Assembly: GCA_000158655.1 (NCBI GenBank) | Contig: EQ973344.1 | Span: forward strand, 502,892 to 545,080 | Reading direction: 5' to 3' | From: [Clostridium] methylpentosum DSM 5476 | GTDB lineage: Bacteria > Bacillota > Clostridia > Oscillospirales > Ruminococcaceae | DNA length: 42,189 bases | Shown: positions 9,276 through 17,007 of the stretch, piece by piece | Layout: each line of letters opens with the position of its first letter | Position numbering within the stretch: the first letter of the stretch is position 1 | Made by a program: the position numbers and the translations under genes | Notes under the pieces: model-generated | Told to the model about the DNA's origin: nothing | The model's database searches: none | The model's input: the letters and a program-made list of their open reading frames with translations, nothing else

Positions 9276-9586
9276 TACGCGTTGATCGCGTCAATTTTGA
9301 GCTGCGTGTAAGGCTGTCTGTGGCCGAGTTTGCGCTTGGAGTCTTTTTTCGGCTTGTAGGTGAAGACGGTGATTTTTTTGCCCTTGCCGTTTTTGACAAC
9401 GGTGGCTGCAACGTTCGCGCCGTCCACATAAGGAGTGCCGACGACAATGCCGTCCTCTTTTCCCACTGCGACAACCTTGTCAATTGTGATGGAAGCCTCT
9501 GCCTCAGCGTCGAGCTTTTCCACAAAAATGACGTCGCCTTCGGAAACCTGGTATTGTTTTCCACCTGTTTCGATAATTGCGTACAT
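9275..9586 (-). CDS. rplU: 50S ribosomal protein L21
   Basis: 103 aa, complete. [18 protein letters not shown] at the start and [23 protein letters not shown] at the end are classic L21. It is the first gene of the rplU-prp-rpmA operon, behind a strong promoter and a conserved-looking leader. Confidence 0.98.
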   Translation of the reverse strand: MYAIIETGGKQYQVSEGDVIFVEKLDAEAEASITIDKVVAVGKEDGIVVGTPYVDGANVAATVVKNGKGKKITVFTYKPKKDSKRKLGHRQPYTQLKIDAINA

Positions 9587-9672
9587 TCAATAAGTACCCA
9601 CTTTCTGTATCAGTCTCGCTACGTTCAGGCGGCGCAGGGGCGCACTTATAGCCTGACATATGCGGCCTTTTT
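9587..9672 (-). promoter_or_regulatory. Putative L21 leader RNA
   Basis: The untranslated leader between the promoter and rplU carries GGCTATAAGTGCGCC, then GCGCCGCCTGAACGTAGCGA and AAGTGGGTAC close to the start. From memory this resembles the L21 leader found ahead of rplU in Firmicutes, thought to mediate feedback by ribosomal protein. It was not tested against a covariance model. Confidence 0.55.
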
Positions 9673-9701
9673 ATTTTAACATAGCCGCTGCCAAAAGTCA
9701 A
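9673..9701 (-). promoter_or_regulatory. Promoter of rplU-prp-rpmA
   Basis: TTGACT and TAAAAT are separated by exactly 17 bases on the minus strand: a strong housekeeping-sigma promoter with its start near 9667. Confidence 0.8.
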
Positions 9702-9919
9702 CGGTTATTTTTCCTGCTGCTGGCAGCAATTTGCCACAATTCAATGTGATACCCGCCGGCGGTTGATTGGTTTCCCACAGTTGAGAATTCGCACGCTTCC
9801 CGCTCGAAACACCTGCAAGCTGCCGTGAACTGAAATGCCAAAGTCTCACGCCAACCGGAAACATCGCTCCTGTCGACACCCAAGCGGAAAGCGACGCCCA
9901 AATTATCATGTGCAATGAG
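9702..9919. other. Gene-free stretch beside the decayed array
   Basis: No supported gene on either strand. Loosely palindromic words such as ACCCGCCGGCGGTT recur at intervals of roughly 50-60 bases and could be still older array units, but they are too weak to call. Confidence 0.3.
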
Positions 9920-10136
9920 AATATTCCACTCTCCCCTTACGGGGAGTAACACACGACACTTGCAATCATTCAAGAGACAGATGTTAATTCATACTCCTCT
10001 TACGGGTGTGTATTGAGATTTGGTACTTTATGTTACAACCCAACAATAAACTTTTAAGTTGCCGTCCCCTTGCGGGGAGTGACTCGATCTGCTGATTGAA
10101 CAATTTCAATCCACGCTCCCCTTACGGGTACCGTGG
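9920..10136. CRISPR. Decayed CRISPR-like array, four degenerate repeats
   Basis: The core CTCCCCTTACGGGGAG recurs at 9931, 9994 (CTCCTCTTACGGGTGT), 10064 (GTCCCCTTGCGGGGAG) and 10116 (CTCCCCTTACGGGTAC). Repeat-like flanks are TTTCAATCCACG before the last copy and GAGTGAC after the third. Together these give a repeat of about 32 bases that reads, inverted, like GTCAC-hairpin-CGTGGATTGAAA, the pattern of type I-C repeats. Spacings of 63, 70 and 52 bases suit repeat plus spacer after indels. No cas gene is present in the window, so I read an eroded, inactive remnant. Confidence 0.6.
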
Positions 10137-10198
10137 CCTAAAAAACAATCACCACTAGCAATCTTCGCATGCCACAGAGTCGGCGCCCCTTCAGGTGT

Positions 10199-11059
10199 TT
10201 ATTCTTTGCTGCGGCCCGCCTGCAGCTTTGCCGCGGTCACTGTGTTTCGCATGAGCGTCGCGATGGTCATCGGGCCCACGCCGCCCGGAACCGGGGTGAT
10301 GTAGCTCGCCCGCTCGCTCGCCTCGGCGAAGTTCACGTCGCCGCACAGCTTGCCGTTTTCGAGCCGGTTCATCCCGACGTCAATCACGACGGCCCCCTCT
10401 TTCACCATATCGCCGGTGACAAAGTTGGGTCTGCCCACTGCGGCGACGAGGATGTCGGCCTTGCGGGTGATTTCAGCGAGATTTTGGGTGCGGGAGTGGC
10501 AGATAGTGACAGTGCCGTTTTTGTGCAGCAGCAACATGGACATCGGCTTGCCGACAATGTTGCTGCGGCCGATGACAACGCAGTTTTTTCCCTCAATCGA
10601 AACGCCGGTCGATGCGATCAGATCCATGATTCCCGCCGGGGTGCAGGGGAGAAAATCAAAGTCGCCGATCATGATTTTGCCCACATTGTTGGGGTGGAAC
10701 GCGTCGACGTCCTTAATGGGGTCGATTGCGTTGATGATTGTCTCCTCGTTGATCTGCTCCGGGAGCGGCAGCTGCACGAGTATGCCGTTGATCTCAGGTT
10801 TGTGGTTGAGTTTTTCCACAAGCTCGAGAAGCTCCTCCTCAGTCGTCTCCCCGGGGAGCAGGTATTTTTCGGAATAGATGCCGAGCTGCTCGCAGGCTTT
10901 TTCCTTAGAGCCTACATACACCTTAGAGGCCGGGTTGTCCCCGACGAGCACAACCGCAAGACCGGGGTGGATTCCCTCGGTCTTGAGCTGCGCGACCTCC
11001 TCTGCAACTGCCTGCTTCACCTGGGCGGATATTTGTTTGCCGTCAATAATTTTGCTCAT
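10199..11059 (-). CDS. folD: Methylene-THF dehydrogenase/cyclohydrolase FolD
   Basis: 286 aa bifunctional enzyme converting 5,10-methylene-THF to 10-formyl-THF for purine and formyl-Met synthesis. The catalytic Tyr48-Lys52 pair is in KVYVGSK, followed by [18 protein letters not shown], the NADP-binding [14 protein letters not shown] and the C-terminal [15 protein letters not shown]. The start ATG has AAGGGGAAGA upstream and lies inside the end of lgt, a 17-base overlap that suggests coupled translation. Confidence 0.97.
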   Translation of the reverse strand: MSKIIDGKQISAQVKQAVAEEVAQLKTEGIHPGLAVVLVGDNPASKVYVGSKEKACEQLGIYSEKYLLPGETTEEELLELVEKLNHKPEINGILVQLPLPEQINEETIINAIDPIKDVDAFHPNNVGKIMIGDFDFLPCTPAGIMDLIASTGVSIEGKNCVVIGRSNIVGKPMSMLLLHKNGTVTICHSRTQNLAEITRKADILVAAVGRPNFVTGDMVKEGAVVIDVGMNRLENGKLCGDVNFAEASERASYITPVPGGVGPMTIATLMRNTVTAAKLQAGRSKE

Positions 11060-12128
11060 TTTGATCTTCCCCTTCTCTTTGTTGTTCCGCTTCGGATTCT
11101 ACAAGAGAATCCTCTGCCTCGGTTTGCCCTTGCGGCTGATCAAGTTCGATCCGGAAATCCGGTTCATTTTCAGTGGCCTGATCCGGTGCATCCTGCTTCT
11201 TTTTCTTGGACGATTGTTCCATCCTGCGCAGTTCCTCCTGCCAGGCCTCGGTGTTGACATACAGCTTGCGATAATCGGGATCTGAGCTCTTCTCCATCTT
11301 ATTGCGGATGATAAGGATTGCCGCAACTGCGACGACGACGCAGACGCCCGCCAAAACCTGCGATACGCGAACAGGGCCGAGCATCAGGCTGTCGGTGCGC
11401 AGTCCCTCAATCCAGCAGCGACCCGCGCCGTACCAGGCGACATACATCAAAAAGACCTCGCCGTCAAACTTGCGGCGCTTCCAGTACCAGTTGAGAATTA
11501 AAAATCCCGCGAGGCACCAGAGGGATTCGTACAAAAAGGTGGGGTGCACCGGCATCAGGGGGTTGATATCCATCCCCTGGGCCGTCAGGGTGGAGAGGTT
11601 TTCAGTCAGCTCCTGCTGGATGCTCGGGCTGGTCATGCCCCACGGCAGGCTGGTGTTGCTGCCGTAAGCCTCGACGTTGAAAAAGTTTCCCCAGCGCCCG
11701 AGGCACTGGCCAATCAAAAACCCTATCCCGGTTAAATCAAACATTGGCAGGAGCTTTACCTTGCGCCATTTGCAGACAAGCCCGCCGACGAGCAGCGCGC
11801 CGATAATGCCGCCGTAAATCGCAAGGCCGCCGCTCCGGGTGGAAAAAATTGAAAGAAGATCGTCTTTGTACTGGTCCCAGGTAAATGCGACGTAATACAG
11901 TCGCGCGCCCACGATGCCGCCGATCATCCCGCCGATGACCACATCGACCATCCGGTCGGGGTCAATGCCGAATTTCTTGGCGTTTTTGAACGCATAGATC
12001 AGCGCGAGCGCAAAGCCGAGCGCAATGACCACGCCGTACCAGTAGACGTTGAAACCGCCGATTGAAAAGGCGACCCGGTCAAAGTTGAGCGTCAGGCCGA
12101 GCTTGGGAAAACTCAATGGATTGTTCAT
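11043..12128 (-). CDS. lgt: Prolipoprotein diacylglyceryl transferase Lgt, long tail
   Basis: 361 aa membrane enzyme that transfers diacylglycerol to the lipobox cysteine of prolipoproteins. Seven hydrophobic segments are present, with the signature [13 protein letters not shown] and [10 protein letters not shown]. The catalytic core ends near residue 285. The remaining 75 residues are hydrophilic and low-complexity (EEQLRRM-like helix, KKKKQD, many Glu/Gln to EDQNEQNY), longer than in classical Lgt and predicted cytoplasmic. GGAGG precedes ATG 12128. It lies 50 bases beyond ymfH, after a GC-rich hairpin. Confidence 0.95.
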   Translation of the reverse strand: MNNPLSFPKLGLTLNFDRVAFSIGGFNVYWYGVVIALGFALALIYAFKNAKKFGIDPDRMVDVVIGGMIGGIVGARLYYVAFTWDQYKDDLLSIFSTRSGGLAIYGGIIGALLVGGLVCKWRKVKLLPMFDLTGIGFLIGQCLGRWGNFFNVEAYGSNTSLPWGMTSPSIQQELTENLSTLTAQGMDINPLMPVHPTFLYESLWCLAGFLILNWYWKRRKFDGEVFLMYVAWYGAGRCWIEGLRTDSLMLGPVRVSQVLAGVCVVVAVAAILIIRNKMEKSSDPDYRKLYVNTEAWQEELRRMEQSSKKKKQDAPDQATENEPDFRIELDQPQGQTEAEDSLVESEAEQQREGEDQNEQNY

Positions 12129-12152
12129 GTGTACCTCCGGTGGTTATGTAGC

Positions 12153-12177
12153 CTGTGCGGGCAGCGCCCGCGCAGGA
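12153..12177. other. GC-rich hairpin between ymfH and lgt
   Basis: CCTGTGCGGGC pairs with GCCCGCGCAGG (one wobble) directly after the ymfH stop, without a T-run. It may stabilise the 3' end or partly attenuate read-through into lgt. Confidence 0.4.
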
Positions 12178-12178
12178 A

Positions 12179-13456
12179 TTATTCAACAGGGTTGACGACC
12201 GAAAGGGCCGAGCGGGTGTTGTCATAGCTAGCGAGGCGATTTACGATGTCCTCATACGTGATCGCCGCGACGACCTCAATGCGGTCGTAGATATCGGTGT
12301 CTGAGAAGTGGGCGGCCATCAGGTTGCTCGCAACCGCCTCGACGTTGTTAAACTGGCGGATGGTACGGCCGTAGAGGGATTTTTTCGCGAGTTCAAACGC
12401 CTCTTTGGAAATCCCCTCTTTCCCCAGCCGGTCAATTTCAGCTTTGAGCATCGAACAGACCTTGTCTGGCTCGCGGGATTCACCCTCAAAGAGCACTGCA
12501 AAATAGCCGTTTCCGTTCATGATCTCGCTGCCGATGTCGCCGCCGCTGATCAGGCCGGAATCGTAGAACTCGCGGTAAAGCGGGCTGCTCTCCCCGACGA
12601 GGATGTCGTTGAGCAGCTCACACTCTGCATCCGCTTTGAGCATTTCAAGCCCTGCGAGTGGCGGGAGCTTGTAGCCGATACAGAATTGCGGGAGAGAAAC
12701 TTCGAGGTTGATGCTGGTTTTCTCCCGCACAATCTCACCCGGCTCCTCATAGTGTCCCCGCTCGATGGTGATCGGCTCGCTCTTCTTACAGGTGCGCTCG
12801 ACAATGGCAAGCGCCACTTCGGGGTCAAAGTTACCGGCAACTGCGAGCACCATGTTGTTGAGGTTGTAAAAGGTGTTGTAACAACGGTAGAGCAGATCTT
12901 TGTCGATCTTTGCAATGCTCTCTACAGTGCCCGCAATATCAGTTTTGATCGGATGGTTGTGGTAGAGGGAGCCGAGGCAGTTAAAGAGCACCCGCCAGCC
13001 TGGATCGTCGTCGTACATCCGGATTTCCTGCCCGATGATCCCCTGCTCCTTTTCCACCGTCTCCTTGGTGAAATAAGGCTCCTGTACAAAGGAGAGGAGA
13101 ATTTCGAGCGACCGCTCAAAGTTGTCGGTGCAGGAGAAGAGGTAGGCGGTGCGGTCAAACGAGGTAAAGGCGTTCGCCGACGCGCCGGTGGATGCATAGA
13201 GGGTAAACGCGTCCCCGTCCTCGCTCTCAAACAGCTTGTGTTCGAGGTAGTGGGCAATGCCGTCGGGCACGGTGACAAAATCATCGTCTTTGTCGGTTTT
13301 AAACACCCGGTCGATCGAGCCGTACTTGGTGCCGAACAGCGCGTAGCTGCTGCTGTAGCCCTTCATCGGGTAGAGCAGGACGGTCAGGCCGCTCGGGTGG
13401 TTGATTTTGAGATAGCTCTCATTTATGCGCTTGTTTTGAATCTTCTGCTTATTCAT
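12179..13456 (-). CDS. ymfH: M16 zinc peptidase, YmfH type
   Basis: 425 aa, active-type M16 metallopeptidase subunit. The inverted zinc motif HYLEH is at about residues 69-73, and the downstream acidic helix EKEQGIIGQEIRMYDDDP supplies the third ligand region. A repeated inactive C-terminal M16 domain follows. Homologues of Bacillus YmfH pair with an inactive YmfF partner encoded beside them, exactly as here; physiological substrates are poorly known, with peptide processing proposed. I chose ATG 13456, with GAGGAGGG upstream; it overlaps the ymfF stop by eight bases. The longer frame to 13492 would lie inside ymfF. Confidence 0.92.
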   Translation of the reverse strand: MNKQKIQNKRINESYLKINHPSGLTVLLYPMKGYSSSYALFGTKYGSIDRVFKTDKDDDFVTVPDGIAHYLEHKLFESEDGDAFTLYASTGASANAFTSFDRTAYLFSCTDNFERSLEILLSFVQEPYFTKETVEKEQGIIGQEIRMYDDDPGWRVLFNCLGSLYHNHPIKTDIAGTVESIAKIDKDLLYRCYNTFYNLNNMVLAVAGNFDPEVALAIVERTCKKSEPITIERGHYEEPGEIVREKTSINLEVSLPQFCIGYKLPPLAGLEMLKADAECELLNDILVGESSPLYREFYDSGLISGGDIGSEIMNGNGYFAVLFEGESREPDKVCSMLKAEIDRLGKEGISKEAFELAKKSLYGRTIRQFNNVEAVASNLMAAHFSDTDIYDRIEVVAAITYEDIVNRLASYDNTRSALSVVNPVE

Positions 13457-14738
13457 CGCCTTTGCCCTCCTCTTGTTTTCCGGTGAGGACATAGACGGTG
13501 TCCAGCTTCACCTGTTTCGCCGCGGCGATGACCTCATCGCGGGTCACCTTGTTTTCAAGGTCAATCTCATTCTGCGGGGTGTTCTGGGTGTTGTAACAAA
13601 TCTGGCTGAGATACCACACCTCGACATAGCTCGGCGAATCCCCCACTGTCTTCATGCTATTGATGAGGCTGAGCTTGGTGTTCTCCAGCTCCTCGTCGGT
13701 GAATTCCCCATTTTGAAGCGAGGTGAGCTGAGCGAGAATTTCCTCGCGCGCCTTTTCAATATTTTCGGTCTCCACGCCGCAGTCGACGAGCACAATCCCC
13801 TTGATGCGGTCAAGCCGTGCCGCGCAGTAATAGCAGAGACTGAGGCGCTCCCGCACGTTGAGAAATAGCTTGGAAAACGGCGTTCCGCCGAACAGGGCGG
13901 TCATCAGACGCATCCCATGGTCGTCCTGTGGAGTCGAGCCGGTGCGGAAACCGAGTACCAGCTTGGACTGGGCGACCTGGAAGGTATCGGTGTGTTCCCG
14001 GACCTCGCCCACTTCATTGCCCGCAGTGGTGTCGGGCTGGTAGACGTTTTCGCGGGAAACCCCGGCAAACGCCTCCCGAAACGCATTGAGGGCAATCCGA
14101 TGGTCCCCCGAGCCGACATACATGATCTGAATGTCCGCCGTCTGAATCATCTTTTGATAAGCAGCGGTGACTGCTTCGGCGTCGAGTTTCTCCGCCTGCT
14201 CGATGGAACCGTATTTGTTGATGCCATACGGCTCGTCTGCGCACATCAGCTCGGTGAGGCGGCCGATGGCATAGGAACGCTTGTCGTTGATCTCGCTCTG
14301 AATCAGATCGGTGAGGTTTTGCTTTTCGACCTTGAGGTCATCCTCTTTGAATTTACCCTCCACAAACGCCGGCTTGAGCAGAATGTCAGCGAGGATGGAT
14401 GACGCCTGCTGGGTGAGCGGCTCCTGCTCGAGCGCGTAAGCGTCGTCCAGGCAGGAAATCGAGAGATTGAGCACCTGACTGTCCCCGATCTTGCGCACAT
14501 CCGCGCCGAGAAAGGCCCCATAAAGACCCATCAGCTTTTTGTTCAGCTCGGTGAAATCAGGGCAGGTGGCGCACCCTTTGCGCAACAAAAACGGCAGAAC
14601 CGCATAGGCAGTCGCCGTCTCTTTGTCTAATTTCAAAAACAGGTTCACTGAAATTCGGTTGGTTTTAAATCGTTTATCGATAATCGAATTGAAATAGACG
14701 CCTTCGGCAATCTTTTCCCGTTTGAGTGGATACTCCAT
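13449..14738 (-). CDS. ymfF: M16-family protein, YmfF type, inactive partner
   Basis: 429 aa with the M16 fold (YPLKREKIAEGVYF at the start, LGFRTGSTPQDDHGMRLMTALFGG in the middle, a C-terminal NTKLSLINSM segment). The position of the HxxEH zinc motif reads LRKGCATCPDFTELNKKL, so the metal ligands are missing. This is the rule for the YmfF half of YmfF/YmfH heterodimers, in which it shapes the chamber. The start at ATG 14738 follows AAAAAGGAG by eight bases; a GTG six bases upstream is possible but too close to the ribosome site. It is first in the ymfF-ymfH-lgt-folD series. Confidence 0.9.
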   Translation of the reverse strand: MEYPLKREKIAEGVYFNSIIDKRFKTNRISVNLFLKLDKETATAYAVLPFLLRKGCATCPDFTELNKKLMGLYGAFLGADVRKIGDSQVLNLSISCLDDAYALEQEPLTQQASSILADILLKPAFVEGKFKEDDLKVEKQNLTDLIQSEINDKRSYAIGRLTELMCADEPYGINKYGSIEQAEKLDAEAVTAAYQKMIQTADIQIMYVGSGDHRIALNAFREAFAGVSRENVYQPDTTAGNEVGEVREHTDTFQVAQSKLVLGFRTGSTPQDDHGMRLMTALFGGTPFSKLFLNVRERLSLCYYCAARLDRIKGIVLVDCGVETENIEKAREEILAQLTSLQNGEFTDEELENTKLSLINSMKTVGDSPSYVEVWYLSQICYNTQNTPQNEIDLENKVTRDEVIAAAKQVKLDTVYVLTGKQEEGKGDE

Positions 14739-14759
14739 GAACACAACTCCTTTTTCCCC

Positions 14760-14951
14760 GCGTTGGATGCTGCCGCGGCAACGCCTTTGAACCCTGTTTG
14801 AACTGCCTTGTGAAAGAAGAGCCGAAAAATTTCAAGAACGTTTCGACTGTGCCCATCTGAAATTGGGCGCAGTCGAAACGTCATCAAAATTCTTCAGATC
14901 TATAAAGGCGGTAAAACAGGGGTTGGGACGCTGTTCCACAGCATCCGCGCG
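14760..14951. repeat. 190-bp palindromic intergenic element, copy 2
   Basis: The arms begin GGATGCTG and end CAGCATCC, with inverted CCCTGTTT/AAACAGGG boxes and AAGAA/TTCTT further in. A central stem CGTTTCGACTG...CAGTCGAAACG lies at 14839-14880. Length, box order and centre match the element at 8406-8595, yet the central stem sequence is entirely different. It lies just upstream of ymfF. Confidence 0.7.
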
Positions 14952-15624
14952 CAGGTTTTTATTATCATAAGTCATTTTAGCATATTTATACAGGGTTGTC
15001 ATGTCAATTCTGTAAAATCAGTGGTTTTTTGCGCAAGCTGGGTTTCCGATGGAGATGCCAACAGATGTTGCCAATGCATCGGCCGTTCTTTCAGAATGTT
15101 GCTGCCATCCCACCCTTCGTCGCTGGCTGCCGTGTGTAGGGCACTGAAAACACCTCAACAAGAGGGACAGGCAGGAGATGATTGGCGGGGAAAATTCTAA
15201 ATGCCGCACAGCCCCTCCCTTCAGCCCGACTGGATATGAGGGCAGAAAGCAAACGACCATCATAGAAACAAAAAAGCTGTCTCGATTTATTGGAATCCGG
15301 ATGGATTGCGGCAATAAGGCGCACGAAATGGCTTGGGCTCTGAAAATAAATCGGCTCTGCCGGCACCCCCGTTCTCCGGTTTTAGCACATTTCGTTTCAA
15401 TCCAGGTGGTGGGTGCTCACATCGAAAAAACAGGATGTGATTGGCAGCAGAACACAACCCGCTCAATTTCCTAAATTGGATTCTGCCCCGCAGCGAAAGG
15501 TGAGACAATTCGCGCGGTTCGCATCCGGAGACTGCCCCAGAATCCGCCCAATTTGTATGTCGCATCGCGTACAGTGAATTGCAAGGGGCTGTAAAAACGC
15601 TGGGACAGCCTTGCAGAAGCTGCG
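14952..15624. other. Gene-free stretch upstream of the M16 genes
   Basis: About 670 bases with no supported gene on either strand. One CGTTTCAATCCA word at about 15390 resembles a CRISPR repeat end but stands alone. Otherwise I see only eroded, unique-looking sequence. Confidence 0.35.
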
Positions 15625-15658
15625 ACAGCCGGGGAACGTCTGACCGTCCCCCGGCTGT
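15625..15658 (-). terminator. Hairpin after pfkA
   Basis: ACAGCCGGGG pairs with CCCCGGCTGT 13 bases after the pfkA stop. The T-run is poor (GTTTTTAC comes about 35 bases later), so termination strength is uncertain. Confidence 0.5.
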
Positions 15659-15670
15659 GAATCGCTGCTG

Positions 15671-16636
15671 TTAGAAGGAAATTTCGTGGGCCATGTTGTA
15701 CAGGTCCATCGGGAATTCTTTTTTCATGCTGAGCGCTTCCTGGATGTCATAATCGACTACATCATCTTTTTGGAAGCCGACACAGCGGTTGCCAATGCCC
15801 TTGGAGAGCAGCTCGATGGCGTGGTAGGCCAGGCGGCTCGCTGCGACGCGATCACGCACCGTCGGGCTGCCGCCGCGCTGGACGTGGCCGAGAATCGTCG
15901 CGCGCGACTCGATGCCAGTCGTGTTCTCGATGTCCTTGGCAAGTTCGGTGACGTTGCCGATGCCCTCAGCGACCATCACAATAAAGTGGTGCTTGCCAGA
16001 GGAACTCGCAATTTTAATCTTCTCCATCAGGTCTTCCCGGTCCAGGCCGATCTCGGGGACGACGATATAACTCGCGCCACAGGCAATTCCCGCATTGAGG
16101 GCGATGTAGCCGGCGCGGCGGCCCATGACTTCGACAACCGAGCAGCGGTCATGCGACATGGTGGTATCACGCAGCTTGTCGACCATCTCCATGGCGGTAT
16201 TCATCGCGGTGTCGTAGCCGATAGTGTAATCGGTGCAAGCGATGTCATTGTCAATTGTGCCGGGCAGGCCGATACAGGGCACGCCGCGGGCGGAGAGGTC
16301 CGCCGCCCCGCGGAACGAGCCGTCACCCCCGATGACGACGACGCCGTCAATGTCGTGGTCAAAGCAGGTCTTTTTCGCTTTGCGCAGACCTTCTTCATAT
16401 TTAAATTCAGGACAGCGGGCAGTGTAGAGCACAGTGCCGCCGCGCTGGATGATGTCCGACACGCTGCGGATGGTGAGGTTTGCAACCTCTCCGTTGATCA
16501 GGCCGTTGTAGCCGCGGTAGATGCCCATGACTTTGATTCCCTTTGCCATTGCGCTGCGGACAACTGCGCGGACGGCTGCATTCATGCCGGGAGCGTCGCC
16601 GCCGCTGGTGAGTACGCCGATTTTCTTCACTTCCAT
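15671..16636 (-). CDS. pfkA: ATP-dependent 6-phosphofructokinase
   Basis: 321 aa, complete glycolytic PfkA. ATP-site residues are GVLTSGGDAPGMN (about 7-19) and GGDGSFRGA (about 102-110). The catalytic Asp is in GTIDNDIACTDYTIG and the fructose-phosphate site includes VEVMGRRAGYIAL. The allosteric-site region (RATILGHVQRGGSP) is normal. GGAGG lies six bases before the ATG. It follows dnaE as in many Clostridia but has its own strong promoter. Confidence 0.98.
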   Translation of the reverse strand: MEVKKIGVLTSGGDAPGMNAAVRAVVRSAMAKGIKVMGIYRGYNGLINGEVANLTIRSVSDIIQRGGTVLYTARCPEFKYEEGLRKAKKTCFDHDIDGVVVIGGDGSFRGAADLSARGVPCIGLPGTIDNDIACTDYTIGYDTAMNTAMEMVDKLRDTTMSHDRCSVVEVMGRRAGYIALNAGIACGASYIVVPEIGLDREDLMEKIKIASSSGKHHFIVMVAEGIGNVTELAKDIENTTGIESRATILGHVQRGGSPTVRDRVAASRLAYHAIELLSKGIGNRCVGFQKDDVVDYDIQEALSMKKEFPMDLYNMAHEISF

Positions 16637-16701
16637 AATGAATCCTCCATTCCTTCTTGAGCAAACGAATGATGCATATAGCTGGTTGTTTGTCCACCCT
16701 T

Positions 16702-16730
16702 ATTGTAGACCTGTGTTAATCAATTGTCAA
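16702..16730 (-). promoter_or_regulatory. Promoter of pfkA
   Basis: TTGACA and TACAAT are 17 bases apart on the minus strand, giving a leader of about 60 bases. The remainder of the 371-base dnaE-pfkA gap shows no gene. Confidence 0.85.
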
Positions 16731-17007
16731 TTAGTTTTTTGATCCGCGACATTATTTTGCCCTCGTTTGTCCAATCATTCTTTGGCAGATACAAACGATT
16801 GGCAGACTTGAAAAGAATCTGTCGATAGAAACCTCTTTTCTCGTGCAAAAGGGATCTGTGAGCCGATCTTGTTTTCGGCAGTCCGATTGTATCATCACAT
16901 CCGCCGAACAATGCGAAAAATCCTGTCATCAGATTTTTAGAGATTTCGCCGCAACGGACGCCAATGGCAACTGTTTTTTTGCCCAGGCTGACAGCGTTTT
17001 CCCGCCC

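Noticed and set aside
10169-11257. Plus-strand frame opposite folD
   Set aside because: Shadow of FolD, whose motifs are intact on the minus strand.
12308-13486. 392-codon plus-strand frame opposite ymfH
   Set aside because: Lies wholly opposite the M16 gene with HYLEH; no start signals or family resemblance.
15385-15415. CGTTTCAATCCAGG word resembling a CRISPR repeat end
   Set aside because: Single occurrence, lacking the hairpin core and any periodic neighbours.
15686-16660. Long plus-strand open frame opposite pfkA
   Set aside because: Complement of an intact, conserved PfkA gene; composition typical of an antisense shadow.
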